In this document: positions 50,345 to 60,429 of the stretch, one piece after another
How the letters are laid out: every line of letters begins with the position of its first letter
How positions within the stretch are numbered: the first letter of the stretch is position 1
Origin: Winogradskyella sp.
GTDB lineage: Bacteria > Bacteroidota > Bacteroidia > Flavobacteriales > Flavobacteriaceae
DNA length: 64,000 nt
Assembly: GCA_028383925.1 (NCBI GenBank)
Contig: JAOEWO010000005.1
Span: forward strand, 60,803 to 124,802
Direction of reading: 5' to 3'
Translations under genes and position numbers: made by a program
The notes under the pieces: model-generated
What the model was told of the DNA's origin: nothing
Seen by the model: the letters and a program-made list of their open reading frames with translations, nothing else
The model's database searches: none

Positions 50345-52318
50345 ATGAAGAAATTTTTAATGCTTTTTTGTCTCTTTTCTGTAAGCCTCACTTTTGCGCA
50401 ACAGTTAGATTTTGTAGATTTTAAACGGGTTGAGGCGTTGGTAGTTTTTAATCAGTTCGCTGTAGATAGTACGGTTTATAATTCTTACGAGGTAGATTTT
50501 AAAATTAAAAGCGCAACAGATTCTATTTATTTAGATGCTGTTGGTATGCGTTTTAAGCATGTAGCTCTAAATAATACAGCGGTTACATATAAAAATGACG
50601 GCAAACATTTAATTATTTATAAGGACTTTAAGTCTAATGAGCTGCACACATTAAGTTTTGTCTTCTTTAGTGCGCCAAAAAAAGCGATGTATTTTTTAGG
50701 TTGGGAAAACGAAGCAAAAAACCAAATATGGACGCAAGGTCAAGGTAAATATACAAGTAATTGGTTGCCAAGTATAGATGATGTTAATGATAAAATAGAA
50801 TTTGATTTAAGTTTTGTAGCTCCAAATGGTTATGACGTTATTTCTAATGGCAAACTAACATCTAAGACCGAAAGTGCGCGCAGTACGCTTTGGGAATACA
50901 ATATGCAAAACCCAATGTCTAGCTATTTGGTAGCAGTTGTGGTTGGTAAGTATAACAAAAAAGTAGAGGTGTCTAATAGTGGTATTCCGCTTAGTTATTA
51001 CTATTACCCAGAAGATTCTTTAAAAGTTGAGCCAACGTATCGGTATTCTAAACAAATGTTCGATTTTCTTGAAGAAGAGATTGGTGTTGTTTATCCGTGG
51101 CAAAACTATAAGCAAATTCCGGTTCATGATTTTTTGTATGCGGGTATGGAAAACACGAGTGCTACTATTTTTTCTGATGCTTTTGTAGTGGACGCTATTG
51201 GTTTTAACGATAAAAATTATGTTAATGTAAATGCGCACGAGTTGGCACATCAATGGTTTGGCAATTTAGTTACTGCAAAATCTAGCGAGCATCATTGGTT
51301 GCAAGAAGGTTTTGCAACGTATTATGCATTGCTTGCAGAGCGCCAAGTGTTTGGTTTGGATTATTTTTATTTTAAACTTTATGAATCTGCACAAGATTTA
51401 GGCAAACAAGATATTGCCGGTGTTGGCACATCGCTTTTAAACCCTAAAGCGAGTAGTTTAACTTTTTATCAGCGTGGTGCTTGGGTGTTGCATGCCTTGC
51501 GCGATAAAGTTGGCGATGTGATTTTTAAACAAGCGGTACAAAATTATTTAAAGAAGTATCAATTTAAAGCTGTAGAAACTGTAGATTTTATAAGTGAGGT
51601 AGAAACTTTAGCTGAACAGAATTTAGCTGATTTTGTTAATGTGTGGCTTGTTCAAAAAGAATTCCCTTTTGATGCTGCTGTGGGTGTATTAAAAAAACAG
51701 TCTGAGCATATACAAGAATACATTATGGTAGATTGTGAGGCCAAAACATCTAAATGTGAGGATTATTTAAAGTATTACGTTTCAGATGAGGCAAAGGCTA
51801 AGGTTATTGCGCAAATGCCGCAATTGGTTACCAAAACGGTATTTAATAATGGGTTAAAGGTGAGGCAAGCTATATCTGAGCATGTTGCAAAAATACCTGT
51901 TAGTTTAAAACTTGATTATGAGTCGCTTTTAGAAGATGAATCGTACATAACTATAGAAAATGCCTTATATAATCTATGGGTAAATTTTCCGTTAGAGCGC
52001 TCAAAATACCTGAGTAAAACAAAAAACGTTAGTGGTTTTAATGATAAAAATGTGCGCTTGTTGTGGTTAGTTTTAAATTTAAACACACCAGAATATCAAT
52101 CAGATAAAAAACAAGCTGTTTACAATGAACTCGTGAGTTACACTGGTGTGGCTTATAATGCCGATTTGCGAAGGTCTGCATTTGAGTATTTAGATGTTAT
52201 AAAAGGTTGCGAAGAACAGTGTAAGTCTAATTTAGAAACTGCAAAATCGCATCACAACTGGAGATTGGTTAAGTTTGCAAAGCAATTAGCTGAAAAATTA
52301 GCACAAAACAAAGAATAA
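50345..52318 (+). CDS. M1 family metallopeptidase (aminopeptidase N-like), secreted
   Basis: 657 residues with signal peptide (MKKFLMLFCLFSVSLTFAQ). Zinc site HELAHQWFGN at 298-307 with third ligand Glu321 (HExxH-x18-E), and exopeptidase motif GMENTSA upstream (the M1 GxMEN). Shorter than PepN, without the large C-terminal helical domain in full. Removes N-terminal residues from peptides in the periplasm. Its stop overlaps the patatin start by one base (TAATG). Confidence 0.93.
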   Translation: MKKFLMLFCLFSVSLTFAQQLDFVDFKRVEALVVFNQFAVDSTVYNSYEVDFKIKSATDSIYLDAVGMRFKHVALNNTAVTYKNDGKHLIIYKDFKSNELHTLSFVFFSAPKKAMYFLGWENEAKNQIWTQGQGKYTSNWLPSIDDVNDKIEFDLSFVAPNGYDVISNGKLTSKTESARSTLWEYNMQNPMSSYLVAVVVGKYNKKVEVSNSGIPLSYYYYPEDSLKVEPTYRYSKQMFDFLEEEIGVVYPWQNYKQIPVHDFLYAGMENTSATIFSDAFVVDAIGFNDKNYVNVNAHELAHQWFGNLVTAKSSEHHWLQEGFATYYALLAERQVFGLDYFYFKLYESAQDLGKQDIAGVGTSLLNPKASSLTFYQRGAWVLHALRDKVGDVIFKQAVQNYLKKYQFKAVETVDFISEVETLAEQNLADFVNVWLVQKEFPFDAAVGVLKKQSEHIQEYIMVDCEAKTSKCEDYLKYYVSDEAKAKVIAQMPQLVTKTVFNNGLKVRQAISEHVAKIPVSLKLDYESLLEDESYITIENALYNLWVNFPLERSKYLSKTKNVSGFNDKNVRLLWLVLNLNTPEYQSDKKQAVYNELVSYTGVAYNADLRRSAFEYLDVIKGCEEQCKSNLETAKSHHNWRLVKFAKQLAEKLAQNKE

Positions 52319-53202
52319 TGCGAGCTTTAGTAATCTCAGGTGGCGGAAGTAAAGGTGCTTTTGCTGGTGGTGTAGCGCAATATCTTATGGAGCGCGAAAA
52401 GCGTGAGTACGATATGTTTTTAGGAACCTCTACAGGAAGTCTTTTAGTGCCGCATTTGGCTGTAAATGACATTTCTAAATTGTACGATATTTTTACAAAC
52501 GTACAGCAGCAAGATATATTTAGTGTGAGCCCTTTTGTGCAACGTCAAAAAGGTGACAGAGAATATGTGTCTATAGATTTTGTGAATTCGCTTTGGCAGT
52601 TTATTAAGCGCAAACGTACCTTTGGTGAGAGTAAAGCGCTTAGACGAAAAATACGTAAAGATTTTACATTTGAAGAGTATCAAAAAATAAGAAGAGAAAA
52701 GAATGATGTTGTTGTAACGGTCTCTAATCTTTCTATGAATAGGGTAGAGTACAAGTCTATTAACGATTATAGTTATGAGGAGTTTTGTAATTGGATTTGG
52801 ATATCGTGCAATTACATACCGTTTATGTCTTTAGCCAAAGTTAATGGTTACGAGTATGCAGATGGTGGTTTGGGTTGTGTAATACCTATTAGAGAGGCTA
52901 TTTTAAGAGGTGCTACAGAGATTGATGCTGTGGTTTTAGAATCTGAAAGTTTAAACAAGCAAAAAGTACTTGGTAAAAATCCGTTTTCTTTAATGATAAA
53001 TCTATTTGGGCATTTAATGGACCAAGTAGAGCGCAATGATATTGTTATAGGAAAGCTTGCCGCTAAAAACAAAAACGTTAAGCTTAATTTATACTACACG
53101 CCAACAACACTAACCGAAAACTCACTTATTTTTAGTAAAAAACTTATGGAAAAATGGTGGGAACAAGGTTATAATCATGCAGAGTCAAAGCATTCAGGTT
53201 AG
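52318..53202 (+). CDS. Patatin-like phospholipase
   Basis: 294 residues, no signal. Oxyanion loop GGGSKG (8-13), nucleophile Ser38 in GTSTG and catalytic Asp182 in YADGGLG: a complete Ser-Asp dyad. Acyl-hydrolase of phospholipids or other lipid esters. Coupled to the peptidase gene upstream. Confidence 0.92.
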   Translation: MRALVISGGGSKGAFAGGVAQYLMEREKREYDMFLGTSTGSLLVPHLAVNDISKLYDIFTNVQQQDIFSVSPFVQRQKGDREYVSIDFVNSLWQFIKRKRTFGESKALRRKIRKDFTFEEYQKIRREKNDVVVTVSNLSMNRVEYKSINDYSYEEFCNWIWISCNYIPFMSLAKVNGYEYADGGLGCVIPIREAILRGATEIDAVVLESESLNKQKVLGKNPFSLMINLFGHLMDQVERNDIVIGKLAAKNKNVKLNLYYTPTTLTENSLIFSKKLMEKWWEQGYNHAESKHSG

Positions 53203-53276
53203 TTGCTTTTTTTAGGGTAATGCAATAGCTAAATGGGTTTAAGTTAAGATTGACTTTTAATAAGTTTAAAAGCTAA

Positions 53277-53798
53277 TTACCACATTTCACTAACTTCTTG
53301 CTTTATAAAAGAGAGCGCAGTACTGCTTGGTGATTGTGTATCCATAAGGTCTGTTAAAATTACTTCGCGAAGCTTATTTGCTGTGTCTGTAGTTTCTAAC
53401 ATATTTGCTTTTCTTATGTGTTGAATTGTTGTGTTTTTAGCAGCAATAATAATGTCCCAACAAGCATCGCTAACATAAATTTGTTGTGATAAATTATGTT
53501 CAAATTCTTGTTGAATACTTTCTATAAGTAAACTCTCGTAATCTTCTTTATTTGAGGATACTGGGTGTATTCTGGTGAGTAATTTTGTTGGCGATACACG
53601 CTCTAAAAAAAGAGCCATACGTTCGTACGCTTGTAAACGTATTGGTAAGGCATCTTTCTTCATGTCTCGTTGTAGTAAATAGCGACGTCTTCCTGCTTCA
53701 TTTTCTATATGTTGTTTAAAAAAATAAAAGGCTAAAGCACCCACAATAATTGCTGGTAAAAGGCTAAAAAGTAACTCGGTAATTTTATCAATATTCAT
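53277..53798 (-). CDS. Membrane-anchored DUF7935-like protein
   Basis: 173 residues. One N-terminal membrane helix (LLFSLLPAIIVGALAFYFF) and a cytoplasmic helical domain with the strongly patterned LPIRLQAYERMALFLERVSPTKLL and QEFEHNLSQQIYVSD. I recall this pattern as a conserved Bacteroidota family without known function (DUF7935). It follows the glutamate-synthase-like gene by 20 nt. Confidence 0.8.
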   Translation of the reverse strand: MNIDKITELLFSLLPAIIVGALAFYFFKQHIENEAGRRRYLLQRDMKKDALPIRLQAYERMALFLERVSPTKLLTRIHPVSSNKEDYESLLIESIQQEFEHNLSQQIYVSDACWDIIIAAKNTTIQHIRKANMLETTDTANKLREVILTDLMDTQSPSSTALSFIKQEVSEMW

Positions 53799-53818
53799 TA
53801 TAATAAATCTGTAATTAT

Positions 53819-55384
53819 TTAATTCGTTTTTTGTAGTCCGCCAAGATACTCACAATCCTTTAAATTCTGAAAACTTTTAAAACTAACTATTGTTTTTTCG
53901 TATCTAAAAGCTTGACTAAAATCTTTTGTAAGATTGTGGTCATCAACATTCATTTCAACATCATTCATATTAAATTGGCATGGGTGTTCGTAACCTGCAG
54001 CATGTGTAATTTCTATTAACTCTTTTCTAAAGGTTTTAAAATATTGTGCTAAACGTTCAGATTTAAGAGGTACGTTAATGCCATTTTGCAACCATTTGCT
54101 TTGTGTTGCAATACCAGCAGGACACCGATTGGTATGGCAAACTTGTGCTTGTATACAGCCAATACTCATCATTGCCTCGCGTGCTACATTAATACAATCT
54201 ACACCCATAGCAAAAGCCATAGCTGCTTTAGCTGGGAAACCTAATTTACCACTACCAATAAATACAATGCGCTCTGTTAAGTTGCGCTTCTGAAATAATT
54301 TGTAAATATCACTAAACCCATAAATCCATGGTAAAGACACATGATCTGCAAAACTTGGTGGTGCAGCACCTGTACCACCTTCGCCACCATCTATAGTAAT
54401 AAAATCAGGCCCACGATTTTCGGTTTTCATAATATCGGCAAGCTCTTCCCATTGGTCTAGTTTACCAATGGCTGCTTTAATGCCAACAGGTAAGCCTGTA
54501 GCTTCTGCTATAGCTTCTACAAAATCTATTAATTCTGGCACGTTAGAAAACGCTTTGTGATTTGGTGGTGATAATACGTCTTTACCAATTTCTACCCCTC
54601 TAATAGCGGCAATCTCTTTGGTGATTTTAGCGCCAGGTAGTACGCCACCTTTACCTGGTTTTGCACCTTGAGATAATTTTACTTCAATAGCTCTAATAAA
54701 TGGGTTGTCTGCTACCAGTTTTACCATCTTTTCCATAGAAAAACCACCATCTTCTGCACGTACACCAAAATAACCAGTGCCAAAATGAAATACAACATCA
54801 CCACCATTGCTATGATAAGGTGATAAACCACCTTCTCCAGTATTATGATATGCGCCAGCAATTTTAACACCTTTGTTTAGCGATTCTATAGCTTTTGCAG
54901 ATAAAGAGCCAAAACTCATTGCAGAGACATTAATAATTGATGCTGGTCTGTAAGGGCGTTTTCTGTTGTTGTGCGCGCCCATAACCTTTGCGCAAGGCAC
55001 AAAAGAGATGTCTTTAGCCGTTGGGTGATTGCCCTCTACCTTATATGGCATCATGGCATTATTTATAAAAATGTGCTGATGTGCATAAATATCTCTATCG
55101 GTGCAAAAACCTTCATAGTTGTTTTCCTTTTTTGCAGATGCATAAATCCACCCACGTTCTATACGGTTAAAAGGTAATTCTTCTCTGTTGTTTGCAACAA
55201 AATACTGTCGCATTTCAGGTCCAATACTTTCTAACCAATACCTAACGTGACCAACCACCGGAAAATTATGACTTATAGTATGGCCCCTTTGAAAAAAGAT
55301 ATCGCGTATAGCAATAATTATAATACAACCAACAAGCCATTGCCACCATTTAATAGTGCTTAGAAATTCTATAATGGAAGTCAT
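53819..55384 (-). CDS. FMN-binding glutamate synthase family protein
   Basis: 521 residues. One N-terminal membrane segment (WLVGCIIIIAIRDIFF) and then the GltB-type FMN barrel (about 90-480): YHNTGEGGLSPYH, GAKPGKGGVLPG, DGGEGGTGAAPPSF and the Cys pattern CIQAQVCHTNRCPAGIATQ that could hold a 3Fe-4S cluster. It lacks the glutamine amidotransferase domain, so it is not a complete glutamate synthase. Substrate unknown for the stand-alone family. Confidence 0.88.
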   Translation of the reverse strand: MTSIIEFLSTIKWWQWLVGCIIIIAIRDIFFQRGHTISHNFPVVGHVRYWLESIGPEMRQYFVANNREELPFNRIERGWIYASAKKENNYEGFCTDRDIYAHQHIFINNAMMPYKVEGNHPTAKDISFVPCAKVMGAHNNRKRPYRPASIINVSAMSFGSLSAKAIESLNKGVKIAGAYHNTGEGGLSPYHSNGGDVVFHFGTGYFGVRAEDGGFSMEKMVKLVADNPFIRAIEVKLSQGAKPGKGGVLPGAKITKEIAAIRGVEIGKDVLSPPNHKAFSNVPELIDFVEAIAEATGLPVGIKAAIGKLDQWEELADIMKTENRGPDFITIDGGEGGTGAAPPSFADHVSLPWIYGFSDIYKLFQKRNLTERIVFIGSGKLGFPAKAAMAFAMGVDCINVAREAMMSIGCIQAQVCHTNRCPAGIATQSKWLQNGINVPLKSERLAQYFKTFRKELIEITHAAGYEHPCQFNMNDVEMNVDDHNLTKDFSQAFRYEKTIVSFKSFQNLKDCEYLGGLQKTN

Positions 55385-55388
55385 ATTA

Positions 55389-56663
55389 TTAATTGTTTAA
55401 ATAATCTAAAGTAAGTTGTGTAAAGGCTTTTACACCTAATAGCATACCGCTTTCATCAATCATAAAATCGGGTGTATGATGCGGAAAAGCACCTTTAGAA
55501 GCGTCGTTTGGTGACATGCCACCTAAAAAGAAATAAATACCAGGAACGTTTTCTTGAAAATAAGAAAAATCTTCACCACCAGTTGTTGCTTTCATAATTT
55601 GAACATTTTTTGCACCAGCAACATTTTGAAGCGATGGTAACATTTTATCTGTTAAATCAGGATCATTATAAGTTATTGAGGTTTGGTTTCTAAACGAAAT
55701 TGTTGCTTCACCACCATAAGCTTTGGCTATGGTTTCTGTCATCTCTGTCATACGACGCTCAATCATAGCGCGCATATTTGCATCTAACGTTCTTACAGTA
55801 CCTATCATTTGAGCTGTTTCTGGTATGATGTTAAATCGGGTTCCGGCTGTTATTTTGCCAACGGTAATTACTGCGGCCTCATCGGTTAGTTTAGCTTCTC
55901 TACTAATGATTGTTTGTAAGCCGTCTATAATTTTTGCTGAAATTAAAATAGGATCAATACCAGACCATGGTTGAGATCCATGAGTTTGTTTTCCTTTAAT
56001 ATCGATAACAAAACGTTCTACAGAAGCCATAATTCCTCCTTTTTTGTATTTTATAATACCAACAGGTGTACCTGCGTTAATATGTAGTCCAAAAATGGCA
56101 TCTACTTTAGGATTTTCTAAAACACCTTCTTTTATCATCAATTTTGCGCCACCCTCTTCACCTGGTGGTGGACCTTCTTCAGCAGGTTGAAAGATAAATT
56201 TTACAGTACCCTTTATTTTGTCTTTGTGTTTAGATAACACTTCGGCAGTAGCCATTAAAATTGCAATATGCGTATCGTGACCACAAGCATGCATTACACC
56301 AGTTTCGGTGTTTAGAAAAGTGGTTTTTACGTTAGACTTAAAGGATAAGGTATTGCGCTCGGTTACAGGGAGCGCATCAATATCTGCTCGCAGCGCTACA
56401 ACTTTGCCTGGTAAGTCCCCTTGTAAAATAGCAACAACACCAGTTTTAGCGATGCCTGTTTCAACTTTTAAGCCTAAAGATTTAAGATGTGCAGCAATTT
56501 TATCTGCTGTTTTAAATTCTCTATTAGATAACTCTGGGTTTTGGTGAAAGTGACGACGCCATTCAATTAATTTGTCTTCAATAGTTGTAATATCATCTTC
56601 TATTGTGTTTTGTGCAAAAGAAAATGCACTTGTAAACAATAGTAAAGCCAAAAAAGTCTTCAT
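55389..56663 (-). CDS. M20 family amidohydrolase, secreted
   Basis: 424 residues with signal peptide (MKTFLALLLFTSAFSFAQ). Metal ligands in MHACGHDTH, PAEEGPPPGEEGG, and the catalytic/metal His near GLHINAG and FPHHTPDF. Related to hippurate hydrolase, IAA-amino acid hydrolase and N-acyl-amino-acid deacylases; acts in the periplasm. Four nt upstream of the FMN-protein start on the same strand. Confidence 0.92.
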   Translation of the reverse strand: MKTFLALLLFTSAFSFAQNTIEDDITTIEDKLIEWRRHFHQNPELSNREFKTADKIAAHLKSLGLKVETGIAKTGVVAILQGDLPGKVVALRADIDALPVTERNTLSFKSNVKTTFLNTETGVMHACGHDTHIAILMATAEVLSKHKDKIKGTVKFIFQPAEEGPPPGEEGGAKLMIKEGVLENPKVDAIFGLHINAGTPVGIIKYKKGGIMASVERFVIDIKGKQTHGSQPWSGIDPILISAKIIDGLQTIISREAKLTDEAAVITVGKITAGTRFNIIPETAQMIGTVRTLDANMRAMIERRMTEMTETIAKAYGGEATISFRNQTSITYNDPDLTDKMLPSLQNVAGAKNVQIMKATTGGEDFSYFQENVPGIYFFLGGMSPNDASKGAFPHHTPDFMIDESGMLLGVKAFTQLTLDYLNN

Positions 56664-56745
56664 AAATTTATAATTTGCACTAAGATATTGAAAATAGATA
56701 AAAGTAAAGTCTTTATACTTTATTTATAATTAGTACCATTTATAT

Positions 56746-59127
56746 ATGGTAAAACCTACGACAATTCTTAATTTTACCATTCGAAAAATTCAGCCATTGG
56801 AAAAGTACCTTAGTCAATTAAACGAAGCACAATTAGAACCTACCATTCAAAAAGATGGTCCTATGATTATTATTGCAGGAGCCGGTTCTGGTAAGACCCG
56901 TGTGCTTACCTTTCGTATTGCGTATTTAATGAGTAAAGGTGTAGACTCTTTTAATATTTTGGCGCTAACATTTACCAACAAAGCGGCCAAAGAAATGAAA
57001 GGCAGAATTGCTGATATTGTTGGTGATGGTGAAGCTAAAAATTTGTGGATGGGTACATTTCACTCGGTTTTTGCTAAGATTCTTCGTTTTGAAGGCCACC
57101 ATTTAGGCTTCCCGAGTAATTTTACAATTTACGATACGCAAGATTCTCAAAAATTAATGGGATCCATTATTAAAGAATTAGGCTTAGACAAAGAAATCTA
57201 TAAAACAAAACAAGTTTACAGTCGCATCTCATCTTATAAAAACAACTTAGTTACGGTTAAGGCTTATTATAAAAATCCAGAATTAATGGAAGCTGATGCT
57301 ATGGCTAGGCGACCTAAAATGGGCGAAATTTATGCAGCCTATGTAGACCGTTGTTTTAAAGCAGGTGCTATGGATTTTGATGATTTACTGCTAAGAACAA
57401 ATGAGTTATTAACACGTTTTCCTAATGTATTGGCGCAGTATCAAAACAAGTTTCGTTACATATTGGTAGATGAGTACCAAGATACAAACCATTCGCAATA
57501 CCTTATTGTACGTGCTTTAGCAGATCGTTTTCAAAATATATGTGTGGTTGGTGATGATGCGCAAAGTATCTATGCGTTTCGTGGTGCTAATATTAATAAT
57601 ATTCTGAATTTTCAGAAAGATTACGACGGTGTTAAAATGTACCGATTAGAGCAGAATTACCGTTCAACAAAAAATATAGTTGGTGCTGCAAACTCTGTTA
57701 TAGAACATAATAAAACTAAACTCGATAAAATTGTTTGGACCGCCAATGATGTTGGTGAAAAAGTAAAAGTACACCGGTCATTAACCGATGGTGATGAGGG
57801 TAGATATGTGGCAAGTACCATTTGGGAAACCAAAATGAACGACCATGTGCCGCATAGCGATTTTGCCGTACTTTACCGTACAAACGCACAATCTCGTGCT
57901 ATTGAAGATGCTTTTAGAAAACGTGATATTCCGTATCGTATTTACGGCGGACTGTCATTTTACCAACGTAAAGAGATTAAAGATATTACCGCTTATTTGC
58001 GTTTAATATTAAACTCTGCAGATGAGGAGGCTTTAAAACGTGTTATTAATTATCCGGCAAGAGGTATCGGTCAAACAACCATAGATCGTTTAGTAGTTGC
58101 AGCAAACACATCTGGTAAAACCATTTACGATCTTATAAAAAACATTGATACTGTTTCTATAAACATTAACAACGGTACAAAAAATAAGCTTAGGGATTTT
58201 GTAACGCTTATAGAAAGTTACAAAGTAATGAACCAAACGGCAAATGCGTTTGATTTGGCTGAGCATGTTACTAAAACCAGTGGTTTAATAAAAGAATTGA
58301 ATAAAGACGCAACGCCAGAAGGGGTTGTTAAAATAGATAATGTTCAAGAATTATTAAATGGTATTAAAGATTTTGTTTTAGGCCAAATGGAACTAGCTGA
58401 TGCAGGTGATTCTTTAGCAGAATTTTTAGAAGACGTTGCTTTAGCTACAGATTTAGACGGTGATAAAGGTGACCCAGACCATGTGGCTTTAATGACAATT
58501 CATTTAGCTAAAGGTTTAGAATTTTCCCATGTGTTTATTGTTGGTATGGAAGAAGATCTTTTTCCGAGTGCCATGAGTATGAATACAAGAAGTGAGCTAG
58601 AAGAAGAACGTCGTTTATTTTACGTAGCTTTGACTAGAGCCGAAAAACAAGCTTATTTAACTTATACGTTGTCTCGTTACAGATGGGGAAAACTAATAGA
58701 TGCAGAACCAAGTCGTTTTATTGAAGAAATTGATGCGGAGTTTGTAGATATAGTAACACCACTAAAAGAACAACGCTTTAACCCAATGCTAGATGCTTCA
58801 ATTTTTGGAGATATAGAGCCTAATAAAATACGATTCGCAAAGCCAAAAACGCCTGTAATGCAAAAGAAAGACCTTAAGAAGAAACCAGAAAATTTTGTTA
58901 TTAGTACCCCAAAAAAATTAAAACCTGTTGATAAAAATAGTGAAGCAGCTAATCAGTTTGAGAGTAAACTATCTGTTGGTAATCTTGTAAATCATCAAAG
59001 GTTTGGTAGGGGTGAAGTGATGACTATTGAAGGTGCTGGTGGGGATTTAAAAGCTGAGATTAAATTTAAAAGCGGTGTAACTAAAAAATTACTTTTGCGA
59101 TTTGCTAAATTAACGGTACTTGGTTAA
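56746..59127 (+). CDS. UvrD/PcrA-type ATP-dependent DNA helicase
   Basis: 793 residues from the ATG at 56746; the homologous part starts at EKYLSQLNEAQ, so the in-frame TTG at 56797 may be the real start. Superfamily 1A motifs: Walker A AGAGSGKTR, motif II LVDEYQDTN, motif III VVGDDAQSIYAFRGA, motif VI YVALTRAEKQ. The C-terminus has the Tudor-like PcrA domain (VGNLVNHQRFGRGEVMTIEG). DNA repair and conflict resolution. Confidence 0.94.
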   Translation: MVKPTTILNFTIRKIQPLEKYLSQLNEAQLEPTIQKDGPMIIIAGAGSGKTRVLTFRIAYLMSKGVDSFNILALTFTNKAAKEMKGRIADIVGDGEAKNLWMGTFHSVFAKILRFEGHHLGFPSNFTIYDTQDSQKLMGSIIKELGLDKEIYKTKQVYSRISSYKNNLVTVKAYYKNPELMEADAMARRPKMGEIYAAYVDRCFKAGAMDFDDLLLRTNELLTRFPNVLAQYQNKFRYILVDEYQDTNHSQYLIVRALADRFQNICVVGDDAQSIYAFRGANINNILNFQKDYDGVKMYRLEQNYRSTKNIVGAANSVIEHNKTKLDKIVWTANDVGEKVKVHRSLTDGDEGRYVASTIWETKMNDHVPHSDFAVLYRTNAQSRAIEDAFRKRDIPYRIYGGLSFYQRKEIKDITAYLRLILNSADEEALKRVINYPARGIGQTTIDRLVVAANTSGKTIYDLIKNIDTVSININNGTKNKLRDFVTLIESYKVMNQTANAFDLAEHVTKTSGLIKELNKDATPEGVVKIDNVQELLNGIKDFVLGQMELADAGDSLAEFLEDVALATDLDGDKGDPDHVALMTIHLAKGLEFSHVFIVGMEEDLFPSAMSMNTRSELEEERRLFYVALTRAEKQAYLTYTLSRYRWGKLIDAEPSRFIEEIDAEFVDIVTPLKEQRFNPMLDASIFGDIEPNKIRFAKPKTPVMQKKDLKKKPENFVISTPKKLKPVDKNSEAANQFESKLSVGNLVNHQRFGRGEVMTIEGAGGDLKAEIKFKSGVTKKLLLRFAKLTVLG

Positions 59128-59152
59128 TTTTATAGTGTAACAATTTCTCATT

Positions 59153-59743
59153 ATGAAAAAACTATTATTTATTTTTGCTCTACTACAACTATCTATTGGT
59201 TTTGCTCAAAGACCTAATGGCAGTGGTAGAGGTGGTAATGCTATGCAAACGTCTGGTAAACAAGAACGACCAAAATTTGAGTCTGCTAAAATTGCGGGTT
59301 TTATAGTACATTCACCAAAAAAAGTAATAAAGAAACTTAAACTCAATAAAAAAGATACTATTGCAAAAGCGTTGACCTCTTATTTAGACGCTTACAATAA
59401 AAAGATTACCAATATAAAAATTAAGAATAAAGATCTACTAGAAGGCTTAGATATTGTTGTAAATCAAAATATGGAAACAGCAATGAAGAGTCGTAATAGA
59501 GAACTGATGCAATCTACAATGGGTATGGTTCAAGAAAAACTGAATCCTATTAGAGACGAAATTAAATTACACGACGATGCGCTAAATGTATTTTTTGAAG
59601 CACTCTTAACAGAAGAGCAGTACAACAAATGGTCTGACTACCAAAAATCTGAGCGTCAAAAATTAATGCCCAAACGACGTGCAACTAATGATGCTAGAAA
59701 TAGACCAGACAATCTTAACAGTGGTCAGCGCCGAAGAGGTTAA
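59153..59743 (+). CDS. Secreted basic protein, LTxxQ-like
   Basis: 196 residues with signal peptide (MKKLLFIFALLQLSIGFAQ). A Gly/Arg-rich stretch, a helical body and the segment LLTEEQYNKWSDYQKSERQ, which resembles the LTxxQ motif of Spy/CpxP-type periplasmic proteins. The C-terminus is very basic (NSGQRRRG). Function not established; 25 nt after the helicase gene. Confidence 0.75.
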   Translation: MKKLLFIFALLQLSIGFAQRPNGSGRGGNAMQTSGKQERPKFESAKIAGFIVHSPKKVIKKLKLNKKDTIAKALTSYLDAYNKKITNIKIKNKDLLEGLDIVVNQNMETAMKSRNRELMQSTMGMVQEKLNPIRDEIKLHDDALNVFFEALLTEEQYNKWSDYQKSERQKLMPKRRATNDARNRPDNLNSGQRRRG

Positions 59744-59802
59744 GCGTTTATAGTATATAGCATTAGTTTTTTTAATTATTTTTATGCTTATTACTTACTT
59801 TA

Positions 59803-60429
59803 ATGTTTATGGCTGAGTTTATTAAAATATATCCTGAAAACCCGAACCTTAAGCAAATTCAAAAGATTGTAAAGGTCTTAAAAAATGGTGGACTTATTAT
59901 TTACCCAACCGATACGGTTTACGGTTTAGGTTGCGATATAACTAATGTTAAAGCCTTAGAGCGTATTGCAAGACTAAAAGGGGTTAAGTTAGAAAAGTCT
60001 AATTTTTCGTTTGTCTGCGAAGATCTAAGTAATTTAAGCGATTACGTAAAGCAGATAGATACCACAACTTTTAAAATCTTAAAACGTGCCTTACCTGGTC
60101 CGTACACATTTATTTTGCCAGGTTCTAAAAACTTACCCAATCCATTTAAAAAACGAAAGACTGTAGGTATTAGAGTGCCAGATAACTCTATAGCATTGGC
60201 TTTGGTTGCTGCTTTAGGTAACCCTATAGTTTCAACATCTATAAGAGATGATGATGATGTTTTAGAATACACTACAGACCCAGAGCTAATACACGAAAAA
60301 TGGGACAGCCGTGTAGATATTGTCATAGATGGTGGTTACGGTGACAATGAAGGGTCTACAATTATAGATTTATCTGATGACGAACCTATTATTATTAGAG
60401 AAGGTAAGGGGAGTTTAGAGATTTTTTAG
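59803..60429 (+). CDS. tsaC: L-threonylcarbamoyladenylate synthase
   Basis: 208 residues, YrdC/Sua5 fold. KxR-type and ATP/threonine-binding motifs GGLIIYPTDTVYGLGCD and PGPYTFILPGSKNLPNPFKKRKTVGIRVPD in two parts. Makes TC-AMP for t6A37 in tRNAs. Met1 or Met3 start. Ends overlapping the convergent MFS gene by 4 bases. Confidence 0.93.
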   Translation: MFMAEFIKIYPENPNLKQIQKIVKVLKNGGLIIYPTDTVYGLGCDITNVKALERIARLKGVKLEKSNFSFVCEDLSNLSDYVKQIDTTTFKILKRALPGPYTFILPGSKNLPNPFKKRKTVGIRVPDNSIALALVAALGNPIVSTSIRDDDDVLEYTTDPELIHEKWDSRVDIVIDGGYGDNEGSTIIDLSDDEPIIIREGKGSLEIF